This document shows, piece after piece, positions 1 to 6,092 of a stretch of DNA of 11,375 nt (within the stretch, counting starts at the first letter, position 1; every line of letters starts with the position of its first letter). The notes beneath the pieces were generated by a model that had not been told where the DNA came from, did not search any database, and was given only the letters and a program-made list of their open reading frames with translations. The position numbers and the translations under genes were made by a program. The DNA is from JACCTH01 sp036556085 (GTDB taxonomy: Bacteria > Actinomycetota > Acidimicrobiia > Spongiisociales > ZC4RG35). Location of the stretch: assembly GCA_036556085.1 (NCBI GenBank), contig DATBKE010000021.1, forward strand, positions 1 to 11,375. The letters are read 5' to 3'.

Positions 1-3
1 AAG

Positions 4-999
4 TCAGAGGACGATGGAGACCAATGGGTAGTAGAGGGCGGCCGCGAAGAGGAGGGGGTCGAGAGTGGTCATCGGGCCCGGTGGGGTCTCCGAGAGCGCC
101 AGGCGACCGGTGCGAATAATCGAGCCGAGGCTCCGGCCCGCCACCAGTGCCACCGCCAGGCCAAGTCCGATCAGGATGTACCCGACAATGTCTTCGCTCC
201 AGAGCAACGCCCCCACCACCGCTCCCACCACCGCCGCCAGCGCCGTCCCCGAGTAAGGGTCGAGAACAGGCATCCGCAGCCGGCTCAGCGCCACCGCCGT
301 CACCGCGCTCAGAGCGGCCACCACGATCAGGATCGAGATGGCATGGTGCTCCTCTTCGAAGTGCGTGCGGGTCAGCATCAGCGAGCCCACCGCCGCGCTC
401 CCCACCAGAGCGACGAGGACCGAAGGCGCCACCACCTCGACTTGGCGGTAGTCGGGTATCGCCACTCCCCACCCCATCACAATCGCCACCGCCAAGAAAA
501 GCGTCAGGCCAAACCCGATTCCCCCGAGGACATGCGTGGCCACCGCCGCGATCACAAAGGAGGCGAGGATCCCGATGGTGGCTGGGGCTCGGCCCCTGTC
601 GGTCAGGCGGGCGGCAAGATCAGTGGCCCACAGCGCCGCCAACAACACGAGGCCAGCCGCCCACCACGCCGGCCCGGGAGCGAGGTTGGTGCCGATCAGG
701 ATCAGCAGACCAAGGAGACCGGTCACGAGGGAGGCGTCGACCATCTCTCCCACCATCACATTGCTGCCGCCCGACACCGGAGGAATGAGGGCGAGTTCGT
801 CACTCTCGCCGATTGGATCAGAGTCGGAGGCAGGCTCGCCATTGCGCCACATCGCCGCCGAACCGAGGCCGGCAGCGAACTCGGCGCCAAAAAGGGCAAC
901 GGCTCGGTCTATGACCTCACCAACCGTTTCCCCTTCCACTTCGACGCGAGACTGCCCGGCGAGCTCTCGTAAGTTGGCAAAGAGTCGAAGCGTCGCCAC
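4..999 (-). CDS. MoaD/ThiS-like domain fused to CdsA-like membrane domain
   Basis: 331 residues. Residues 1-78 look like a MoaD/ThiS ubiquitin-fold sulfur carrier: start ATLRLFANLRELAG, then ELALIPPVSGG ending in Gly77-Gly78, the site normally adenylated and thiocarboxylated. The chain then continues with about nine hydrophobic segments (roughly 90-105, 112-129, 141-158, 160-180, 191-209, 219-238, 251-267, 271-287, 313-330). The end (288-325) resembles the CdsA (phosphatidate cytidylyltransferase) signature, but the HGG and Asp-Arg pair are replaced; only Asp314 before PLLFAA remains. A normal CDP-diacylglycerol synthase is therefore unlikely. The start is GTG, chosen because the only upstream in-frame codons run back to the previous gene's stop; no Shine-Dalgarno is visible. 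It lies 42 bases after the neighbouring gene and in the same frame. A free MoaD would need cleavage after Gly78. Domain identities are from motif recognition; the function is unknown. Confidence 0.8.
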   Translation of the reverse strand: MATLRLFANLRELAGQSRVEVEGETVGEVIDRAVALFGAEFAAGLGSAAMWRNGEPASDSDPIGESDELALIPPVSGGSNVMVGEMVDASLVTGLLGLLILIGTNLAPGPAWWAAGLVLLAALWATDLAARLTDRGRAPATIGILASFVIAAVATHVLGGIGFGLTLFLAVAIVMGWGVAIPDYRQVEVVAPSVLVALVGSAAVGSLMLTRTHFEEEHHAISILIVVAALSAVTAVALSRLRMPVLDPYSGTALAAVVGAVVGALLWSEDIVGYILIGLGLAVALVAGRSLGSIIRTGRLALSETPPGPMTTLDPLLFAAALYYPLVSIVL

Positions 1000-1041
1000 G
1001 GATTGGTCGAGGCTACATCGACGCGCCGACGCGGCGCCGAA

Positions 1042-1464
1042 TCAGGAAGGGGGCTCTACCTTCCAGCCGCGACCGCGCAGTTCCTCGGCGAGAACAGAGC
1101 TGTCGACCGGACTGAGATCGAGCGAACGGACCGACAGCAGGTGAAGGAGCTCTGAAGCACGATCCCGAAGTGTTCGCGCCCAGGCCCTTCCGCTTGCCTC
1201 ACCTTCAAGCGTCAAAGTCGAATCCGCTCCCACCGAGTACAAGGCAGCCAGCGATTGCGGGTTCCCCGAACTTCCCCTCTCCCCATAGAGCAAAAGCAAG
1301 GCTCCAACCGGCAAGTCCTGGGTGCCCCCGTCGGCAACGAAATCGCCCACGTAGGCCCAGCCCGAGGATTTGTGTTCATCGATCCCCGTCACCACCTTCG
1401 CCCAATGGCGACGCCGGGCATCGCCCAATTGAGGAACCGAGACCGCCACCAAAGCTGTGCCCAC
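1042..1464 (-). CDS. Hypothetical protein, 140 residues
   Basis: I do not recognise this protein. It has a mixed alpha/beta composition without a clear membrane segment or signal peptide, and ends in a charged helical stretch followed by GRGWKVEPPS. The middle (about residues 35-85) carries GWAYVGDFV and a hydrophobic LPVGALLLLYG strand, which would suit a small beta-rich soluble domain. The GTG start at 1464 is the first standard start after an upstream in-frame stop; no Shine-Dalgarno precedes it, so leaderless or weak initiation is possible. It shares a strand and probably a transcript with the downstream MoaD-membrane fusion, and is divergent from the membrane/DCC/TetR/hpd operon across a 100-base gap. 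That the ORF is real rests on length, codon pattern and the lack of a better frame. Confidence 0.6.
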   Translation of the reverse strand: MGTALVAVSVPQLGDARRRHWAKVVTGIDEHKSSGWAYVGDFVADGGTQDLPVGALLLLYGERGSSGNPQSLAALYSVGADSTLTLEGEASGRAWARTLRDRASELLHLLSVRSLDLSPVDSSVLAEELRGRGWKVEPPS

Positions 1465-1472
1465 GGACCGAG

Positions 1473-1478
1473 ACAGTA
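1473..1478 (-). promoter_or_regulatory. Possible -10 element for a leaderless transcript
   Basis: On the minus strand TACTGT fits the TANNNT -10 pattern and lies 8 bases before the GTG start of the 140-residue gene, which has no Shine-Dalgarno. Leaderless initiation is common in actinomycetes. No convincing -35 is seen, so this is a weak suggestion. Confidence 0.25.
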
Positions 1479-1495
1479 AATGCCCGTAGACCCTC

Positions 1496-1524
1496 TTGAC
1501 AGAGTCCGTGTTTGAGCGTATGGT
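1496..1524 (+). promoter_or_regulatory. Sigma70-type promoter of the hpd operon
   Basis: A perfect -35 TTGACA (1496-1501) is followed by a 17-base spacer and a -10 TATGGT (1519-1524). Transcription would begin near 1531, about 35 bases before the first gene. It is the only good promoter seen for the five tightly packed genes ending with hpd. The -10 lies inside the operator-like repeats, as expected for a promoter blocked by a repressor. Confidence 0.7.
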
Positions 1525-1541
1525 TTAAGCGTATGCTCAAA
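1511..1541. promoter_or_regulatory. Operator-like repeats, probable TetR-family site
   Basis: Three related arms occur in 31 bases: TTTGAGCGTATG (1511-1522), TTTAAGCGTATG (1524-1535, an 11/12 direct repeat at 13-base period), and GCTCAAA (1535-1541), an exact inverted copy of TTTGAGC. The second and third arms form the near-palindrome TTTAAGC-GTAT-GCTCAAA (1524-1541), a size typical of TetR-family operators. The element covers the -10 and likely start of transcription. The TetR-type gene at 2371 is in the operon it controls, so autorepression is the simplest reading. Binding itself is inferred. Confidence 0.65.
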
Positions 1542-1551
1542 GCACTTGATC

Positions 1552-1559
1552 AAGGAGGT
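1552..1559 (+). promoter_or_regulatory. Strong ribosome binding site
   Basis: AAGGAGGT, fully complementary to the 16S anti-Shine-Dalgarno core, lies 5 bases before ATG 1565 and fixes the start of the first operon gene. It is the strongest site in the window. Confidence 0.85.
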
Positions 1560-1564
1560 CTGAG

Positions 1565-1972
1565 ATGAGCGGGAGTGGATACGCGATCGCGGTCTATGTC
1601 GTGTATGCCGCCGTCGCCATCGGGTTGACGGTCTGGCTGGCACTGACCCTGTTTCGAAGCGGGGCGATCTTTCTCCAGGATGTCTTCAGCGACCGGCCCG
1701 GCCTGGCGGAAGCGGTGAACCGGCTGCTCGTGGTGGGCTTTTACATGTTGAACCTGGGTTATGCCCTCTACATCATCCGCACCGACACCAGCCTCGATGC
1801 TTTTGGGGCGGTCCGCACCCTGGTCAACCGCCTTGCCCTGCTACTGGTGACTCTTGCCGTGATCCATTTCGTCAACGTCGGCCTCTTCTGGAAGATCCGC
1901 TCCCGAGGAGAAGAGCGGCATCTCCCCCCGCCGATCGCTCCCCAAGTGGTGATCCCTCCCACCAATTCGTAG
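1565..1972 (+). CDS. Small three-TM membrane protein
   Basis: 135 residues, first gene of the operon, with a very strong Shine-Dalgarno. Hydrophobic segments lie near residues 7-30, 53-72 and 86-109. A loop (31-52) with FLQDVFSDRPGLAEAVNRL follows TM1, and the C-terminal tail after KIRSRGEERH is proline-rich. There is no cleavable signal peptide or catalytic motif. Only 10 bases separate it from the DUF393/DCC thiol-disulfide protein, so the two are likely translated together and may cooperate at the membrane. I cannot name the family with certainty. The operator just upstream suggests repression by the TetR-family product two genes downstream. Confidence is high that the gene is real and membrane-bound, low on function. 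Confidence 0.8.
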   Translation: MSGSGYAIAVYVVYAAVAIGLTVWLALTLFRSGAIFLQDVFSDRPGLAEAVNRLLVVGFYMLNLGYALYIIRTDTSLDAFGAVRTLVNRLALLLVTLAVIHFVNVGLFWKIRSRGEERHLPPPIAPQVVIPPTNS

Positions 1973-1982
1973 GAAAAGAGCG

Positions 1983-2384
1983 ATGACCAGCCTGACTGTT
2001 GTCTATGACGAGAAGTGCCAGCTCTGCCGACGGGCCCGAGATTGGCTCCTCACCCAGCCCTGCCATGTCCCGGTGCGGCTCCTGGCCGCCGGCTCGCCAG
2101 AAGCCCGGTGTCGTTTTGGAAGCCTCCCCTGGCTCGGCCAGGAACTGGTGGTGGCCGACGAGAAGGGCCAGGCATGGGTGGGGCCGGCGGCCTTTCTCAC
2201 CTGCTTGTGGGCCACCCGCCGCTATCGATCGTGGTCTTACCGACTTTCGAGCGCGACTTTGGCGCCGATGGCGGAGCGCTTCTTCTACCTGGTGTCAAAG
2301 AATCGAAAACGGTTCGGTGCTCCGGTGGGCACAGACGTGGAATGCTCCTGGTGCGACCGCAAGGAACCCCATGCCCACGAATGA
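1983..2384 (+). CDS. DCC family (DUF393) thiol-disulfide oxidoreductase
   Basis: 133 residues. The N-terminus TVVYDEKCQLC carries the D-x-x-C-x-x-C signature of the DCC/DUF393 family (Asp9, Cys12, Cys15), a predicted thioredoxin-like fold. The C-terminal part ERFFYLVSKNRKRFG matches the usual basic end of the family. A second pair, Cys121-Ser-Trp-Cys124, followed by a His-rich tail (HAH), extends past it and could be redox-active or bind a metal. No signal peptide is present, so the protein is probably cytoplasmic. The start ATG follows the upstream stop by 10 bases; an AGGA lies within the preceding gene's end. Its 3' end overlaps the TetR-type gene by 14 bases. Substrate and partner are not known; the neighbouring membrane protein is a candidate partner by position only. 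Confidence 0.85.
   Translation: MTSLTVVYDEKCQLCRRARDWLLTQPCHVPVRLLAAGSPEARCRFGSLPWLGQELVVADEKGQAWVGPAAFLTCLWATRRYRSWSYRLSSATLAPMAERFFYLVSKNRKRFGAPVGTDVECSWCDRKEPHAHE
2361..2365 (+). promoter_or_regulatory. Ribosome binding site setting the TetR-family start
   Basis: AAGGA lies 5 bases before ATG 2371. The reading frame is open far upstream (to 1999), but that extension lies in the wrong frame over the DCC gene. This site, and the TetR fold beginning soon after, place the true start at 2371. Confidence 0.75.
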
Positions 2385-2979
2385 GCCCACTGAAGAGCGC
2401 ACCACCAAGCAACGGATCATGGACGCGGCATTAGAGACATTGAGGACCAGCGGAATCGTCGGCACCAGCGCCCGCGCCATCGCGTCCACCGGTGGTTTCA
2501 ATCAGGCGTTGATCTTCTATCACTTCGGGAGCGTCAATCGCCTCTTGATCGAAGCGGCGGCATGGTCTTCTGCGCGGCAGGTCTCCAAGTACAAGGAGGC
2601 GGCCACCAAATCCACCTCACTATCCGATCTGGTCGAGATCGCCCGCCGTCTTCACACCGATGACCAACGCACGGGGTCGGTCACCATCGTCACTCAGATG
2701 ATGGCGGCGGCGGCCTCCGACCGGGAGATGGGGCAAGCGGTTCTCGCGGGATTTCAGGGATGGATCGACCTGGTCGAGGAGGCGTTGACCCGGAGCCTGG
2801 AAGGAAGTCCCCTCCAAGATCTGATCCCCCGACGGGAAGCGGCCTATGCCATCGCCGCGGTGTTTCTTGGCATCGAATTAATGGAGCGCCTCGATCCCAG
2901 CCAATCCGAGGCTGATCCCGTTTTCGACGCCATGGCCTCTCTCGCCACCATCTTCGAGGGCGCCTTGGGACGAGCGTGA
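2371..2979 (+). CDS. TetR/AcrR family transcriptional regulator
   Basis: 202 residues, the usual length for the family. The N-terminal helix-turn-helix spans about residues 12-60: KQRIMDAALETLRTSGIVGTS, then ARAIAST and ALIFYHFGSVNRLL, which match TetR helices 1, 2 and 3-4. The rest is a helical ligand-binding domain that differs among members, so the inducer cannot be read off. The start at 2371 is supported by AAGGA and replaces a longer spurious extension. The gene overlaps the DCC gene by 14 bases and the next gene by one base (TGATG). The palindromic element at the operon promoter is its likely target. An aromatic metabolite such as a tyrosine or hydroxyphenylpyruvate derivative would be a natural inducer given hpd downstream, but that is inference. 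Confidence 0.92.
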   Translation: MPTNEPTEERTTKQRIMDAALETLRTSGIVGTSARAIASTGGFNQALIFYHFGSVNRLLIEAAAWSSARQVSKYKEAATKSTSLSDLVEIARRLHTDDQRTGSVTIVTQMMAAAASDREMGQAVLAGFQGWIDLVEEALTRSLEGSPLQDLIPRREAAYAIAAVFLGIELMERLDPSQSEADPVFDAMASLATIFEGALGRA

Positions 2980-3422
2980 TGGCAACCACCTCAAGGGCGG
3001 TCGCGGCAGGCACCGGAATGGGAGCTCTGACCGGTGGTGTCATCGGTATCGCCGTCGCTGCCTTTCTCCTCATCGACGCGAACGGAATCGAGGTGATTAC
3101 TGCCTTGATCATCTACGGAACCATCGGGGCGATGTTGGGGGTGGTGGCAGGAGCAATGATCGGAGCGGCTTTGGGGCTGCTGGTGGGTCTCGTTTTGAAT
3201 GCATTGATGGGACCGGCGGATCTGGTGCCACGACGGCCCGAGCAACTGCCGCTGGCCCGGATGGTTAGCTCCACCATTGGCCTTCTACCCCTGCTCGCTA
3301 TCCCCCGGCTAGCCGAATGGTGGCCGGTGGCGGCGATCGTGTCGCTGTTGGCGATGGTCGCGATAGCAAAGCGTGTTCCGAAAATCGTCGGTATCACTAG
3401 CCTCAGATCCCAGAACCCTTAA
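2979..3422 (+). CDS. Glycine-rich multi-pass membrane protein
   Basis: 147 residues from ATG 2979, which overlaps the TetR stop as TGATG; GTG 2976 would add one residue. Hydrophobic segments fall near 14-32, 38-57, 57-76, 93-108 and 114-130. The first half is rich in Gly/Ala spaced like glycine zippers (GTGMGALTGGVIGIAVAA, then GAMLGVVAGAMIGAALG), which favour tight helix packing. A short polar loop PADLVPRRPEQLP separates the two halves. There is no catalytic motif and I do not recognise the family. It sits between the regulator and hpd, 11 bases before the latter, so it is cotranscribed; a role in substrate passage or membrane sensing is possible but unproven. Confidence 0.75.
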   Translation: MATTSRAVAAGTGMGALTGGVIGIAVAAFLLIDANGIEVITALIIYGTIGAMLGVVAGAMIGAALGLLVGLVLNALMGPADLVPRRPEQLPLARMVSSTIGLLPLLAIPRLAEWWPVAAIVSLLAMVAIAKRVPKIVGITSLRSQNP

Positions 3423-3433
3423 AGGAGTAGCCG

Positions 3434-4534
3434 ATGACCCGGGGTGGGACGCCCTCCGATCCGTTTCCGCTAAACGGCTTCCATCACGTCGAGTTCTGGA
3501 CCGACAACGCTTATCAGTCGGCTCAGTTCTTCCGCTCGCTGATGGGCTTTGCTATCGAGGGCTACCGCGGTCCCGAGACCGGTGTCCGCGAGACCGCCTC
3601 TTGGGCCCTCCGACAGAACGAAGCCCGCTTCATCGTCACCGGAGCACTCTTCCCCGACCATCCCATCAGTCGTCACGTCATGGAGCACGGGCCCGGGGTT
3701 CACGATGTGGCTCTCGCCGTTCCCGACGCCCAAGCGGCCTTCGAGCAGGCGCTGGCCCGGGGGGCGGAGGCGGCTTACAAGCCCGAGATGGTGGAGGGCG
3801 AAACCAAGACCTGGGCCCAGGCCGGAATTCAGACCTACGGCGAGACGATCCACTCTCTGGTCCAGTCCGACCTCACCTGGCCCCCACCCGATTTTGCTCC
3901 CTTCGAAGACACCGTCGCCCAACCAGTCGGCTTGCAAAGAATCGACCACGTGGTTGGCAATGTCGGCCTCGGGGAGATGGATCGTTGGGTCGCCTTCTAC
4001 GAGGACGTGTTCGGCTTTGTTTTGCTCCGACATTTCGACGACGAACAGATCTCGACCGAATACTCAGCGTTGATGTCGAAAGTGGTCTGGGATGGCAGTG
4101 GGCTGATCAAGATGCCGATCAACGAACCAGCCACCGGCCGCCGCAAGAGCCAGATCGAGGAGTATCTCGATTTCTATCGATCTCCCGGCGTCCAGCACAT
4201 CGCCATCCTCACCGACAACATCTTTGGCACTGTCTCCCAGGTACGCGACCGCGGTCTCATGATGATGAACGTGCCCGACACCTACTACGCCGAGGTTGGC
4301 GACCGCCTCGGTGACATGGACGTCGATCGCGAAGAGATGAAGCGGCTCAACATCCTGGCCGACACTGATGAGGGTGGAGGTTTGTTGCAGATCTTCACGC
4401 GTATGCTCCAGGACCGGCCCACCGTCTTCTTCGAGTTCATCGAACGGCGCGGCGCTACCGGCTTCGGGGAGGGAAACTTCAAGGCGCTTTTCGAGGCGAT
4501 CGAACGCGATCAGGCGGCGCGCGGAAACCTGTAA
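3434..4534 (+). CDS. hpd: 4-hydroxyphenylpyruvate dioxygenase
   Basis: 366 residues, full length. HPPD turns 4-hydroxyphenylpyruvate and O2 into homogentisate and CO2, the second step of tyrosine catabolism, using non-haem Fe(II) in the cytoplasm. The protein has two vicinal-oxygen-chelate halves, about 14-145 and 167-350. The iron ligands are visible: His172 (QRIDHVVGN), His255 (GVQHIAI) and Glu334 (VFFEFIE). Other family blocks are ETASWALR, TEYSALMSKVV, PINEP, KSQIEEYLDFY, LLQIFT, QDRPTVFFE and GFGEGNFKALFEAIE. The order and spacing match well the Streptomyces-type enzyme. AAAGGAG (3421-3427) lies 6 bases before ATG. It is the last gene of the TetR-bearing operon. The next tyrosine-pathway genes (homogentisate dioxygenase, fumarylacetoacetase) are not in the window. 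Homogentisate can also feed pigment or quinone synthesis. Confidence 0.97.
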   Translation: MTRGGTPSDPFPLNGFHHVEFWTDNAYQSAQFFRSLMGFAIEGYRGPETGVRETASWALRQNEARFIVTGALFPDHPISRHVMEHGPGVHDVALAVPDAQAAFEQALARGAEAAYKPEMVEGETKTWAQAGIQTYGETIHSLVQSDLTWPPPDFAPFEDTVAQPVGLQRIDHVVGNVGLGEMDRWVAFYEDVFGFVLLRHFDDEQISTEYSALMSKVVWDGSGLIKMPINEPATGRRKSQIEEYLDFYRSPGVQHIAILTDNIFGTVSQVRDRGLMMMNVPDTYYAEVGDRLGDMDVDREEMKRLNILADTDEGGGLLQIFTRMLQDRPTVFFEFIERRGATGFGEGNFKALFEAIERDQAARGNL

Positions 4535-4535
4535 C

Positions 4536-4574
4536 CGGATCGCAGAATTACGAGGCGAGGAACGCCGCGATCCG
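4536..4574. terminator. Inverted repeat between convergent genes
   Basis: CGGATCGC (4536-4543) and GCGATCCG (4567-4574) form a perfect 8-base stem with a 23-base loop, beginning two bases after the hpd stop and reaching into the end of the convergent hydrolase gene. It could act as a weak two-way transcription end. There is no T-tract on either side and the loop is long, so a classic intrinsic terminator is not shown. Confidence 0.25.
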
Positions 4575-5534
4575 CTCGGCCGTGGTCGCCGGATCTTGTC
4601 GATGGGGCTGGTGGCCGACGCCGGGGATGACCTCCACTAAGGCCCCTTCGATCTCTTCGCCGAGGCGGCGCCCCTCTTCGAGCGGAGTGATGAGATCACC
4701 ATCCCCCCAGATGACGAGCGTCGGAACGCCGATTTGCGGTAGATCGGCGGGAACCGTGGCCGCACCGGGAGTCGCCGACATGGCAGCCAACGCGTCTGAG
4801 GTTCCGGCCATGGCGGCACCGATCTGGCGGGCGTTGTGGTCCTCGGGTGTAGGGCAGAAACCGCCGCCGGCGCATTCGCGCTCGTAGTTGGTCGCCCCCC
4901 GGCTGCCGCCGCCGTGGCTGGTGAAGTTCAACGCCTTCCCCACCACCGGCAAGCCATAGAAGGTGGCGGTCCAATCTTCGGCTGGCCCGTAGATCTCAGC
5001 GCCGATCAGGACCAGCCGGCTGATCACCTCGGAATTGTTGACGGCCATCTGGGCCGCCACCGCACCGCCCATGCCGGCACCGATCACCGCCGCGCTCTCG
5101 ATGTCGAGCTCCTCGAGGAACGCCAGCATCGTCTCTGCCCGACCAAAGATGGTGTGCACCTGCCCATTGCGAGCTGGGCGTCCGCTGTAGCCGAAGTCGA
5201 CCTGATCGGGGATGAGCAAGCGATAGCCCGACAGCTCCTCAGCTAGCGACAGCCATTGATAGCCCCCTGCGAGGTCGAAGCCGTGAATGAGGAGGACAGG
5301 TGCTCCGGCGCCGAGCGATCGATAGTGGATCGGTTGGCCGTTGGTCAGCGTGACGATTTCACCGGGGGGATCGGCCGTGGGAGTGAGAACCTCATAGCGG
5401 TCGGCGGAGCTCGCCGCCAGGTACGACCAGACCATTGCCCCCAGGATTGCGAAAAGGAGGGAGAGGCCGAGGATTCGGAGGAGGATCGGGCCAAAGCCCA
5501 GACGTACTTGCTGAGGCGGTCGCGCTAGGGACAT
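4548..5534 (-). CDS. Membrane-anchored alpha/beta-hydrolase fold protein, nucleophile replaced
   Basis: 328 residues. A basic N-terminus and one hydrophobic segment (about 14-40) suggest an anchor with the rest outside the cytoplasm. The alpha/beta-hydrolase core starts near 57, with the oxyanion-type LLIHGFD (His84-Gly85) and DFGYSGRP. The nucleophile elbow, usually G-x-S-x-G, reads IGAGMGG (151-157), so Gly154 stands where the serine should be. The acid Asp280 (WGDGD) and His308 (GVGHQPH) remain. Cys221 and Cys227 sit in the cap region (RECAGGGFC) and could form a disulfide outside the cell. Ser-type hydrolysis is thus not expected; it may bind a ligand, use another residue, or be a relic. 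ATG follows the lutC stop by 3 bases, so translation is coupled and it belongs to the lut operon. Confidence 0.85.
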   Translation of the reverse strand: MSLARPPQQVRLGFGPILLRILGLSLLFAILGAMVWSYLAASSADRYEVLTPTADPPGEIVTLTNGQPIHYRSLGAGAPVLLIHGFDLAGGYQWLSLAEELSGYRLLIPDQVDFGYSGRPARNGQVHTIFGRAETMLAFLEELDIESAAVIGAGMGGAVAAQMAVNNSEVISRLVLIGAEIYGPAEDWTATFYGLPVVGKALNFTSHGGGSRGATNYERECAGGGFCPTPEDHNARQIGAAMAGTSDALAAMSATPGAATVPADLPQIGVPTLVIWGDGDLITPLEEGRRLGEEIEGALVEVIPGVGHQPHRQDPATTAERIAAFLAS

Positions 5535-5537
5535 CTG

Positions 5538-6092
5538 TCAGTCGCTAAGAAGGATGACATGTAGTTGCTTCGGTCCGTGGACCCCGAGGTTTAGCTGTTG
5601 TTCGATATCGCCGGTCCGCGAGGGGCCGGTGATCAAGACCACGTTCGAAACCGACGTCGGGTCCAGGCTTTGCAGCGAGAGATCAACCAGTGTCGGGAAG
5701 ACTCGATCGACTGACAGGAAGGCGATGTGGGTTCCCGCAATCAGAGAGGCCATGCGGGGGCGGCCCGGTCCCGAACGGAGGGCGATCGATCCCGATCGGG
5801 CGATGGCGCCGTCTGCTCCCGTGATGCCGAGGGTCACCTCTGACATCTGCTGTTGTTCGGTCAGACGATTCGCGGCTGAGATGGAATGCTCGAGACGCCT
5901 CCACCCGACAGCCTGCAACGATTGATGCATACGGGGGACACCGACATCGTCCCAACCGAGATACACGCCGGGGTCGCCGGAAAGGTCGATCGCGGTGGCC
6001 ATCGCATTAGGCGACGGCATCGGGCCATGAGCGAAGCCATCCACCGCGGCCAGGCGTTCGACGAACTCTCCGATCACACTCATCGTCGCCAT
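5538..6092 (-). CDS. lutC: Lactate utilization protein C (LUD domain)
   Basis: 184 residues from the chosen ATG. The LUD-domain features are clear: VTLGITGADGAIARSGSIAL (86-105), GRPRMASLIAG (110-120), ITGPSRTGDIE (154-164) and GVHGPKQLHVILL (170-182). LutC acts with LutA and LutB in L-lactate oxidation to pyruvate; it has no cysteine clusters and its exact role is unsettled. Three starts are possible. ATG 6092 is preferred because AGGGA lies 6 bases upstream. ATG 6083 overlaps the lutB stop as ATGA, and ATG 6116 lies further inside lutB with a GGGA 5 bases upstream. The frame stays open to 6350, but the Pro/Arg-rich extension there is antisense-like and not family sequence. It is followed after 3 bases by the hydrolase-fold gene. 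Confidence 0.9.
   Translation of the reverse strand: MATMSVIGEFVERLAAVDGFAHGPMPSPNAMATAIDLSGDPGVYLGWDDVGVPRMHQSLQAVGWRRLEHSISAANRLTEQQQMSEVTLGITGADGAIARSGSIALRSGPGRPRMASLIAGTHIAFLSVDRVFPTLVDLSLQSLDPTSVSNVVLITGPSRTGDIEQQLNLGVHGPKQLHVILLSD

Noticed and set aside
147..788. Long plus-strand open frame rich in Pro, Arg and Ser
   Set aside because: It is the antisense of the MoaD-membrane fusion gene. Its low-complexity composition is typical of a shadow frame in GC-rich DNA, and the minus-strand product has recognisable domains.
1042..1044. TGA between the hypothetical gene and the MoaD fusion as selenocysteine or readthrough codon
   Set aside because: No SECIS-like hairpin or selenoprotein family match was seen, and each side makes sense as its own gene.
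1999..2370. Upstream extension of the TetR-family frame
   Set aside because: It lies out of frame across the DCC gene and gives Arg/Trp-rich nonsense. The TetR fold and a ribosome site both start at 2371.
3373..4314. 313-residue frame overlapping hpd
   Set aside because: Arg/Ser/Pro-rich shadow of hpd, which matches a known enzyme over its full length including all iron ligands.
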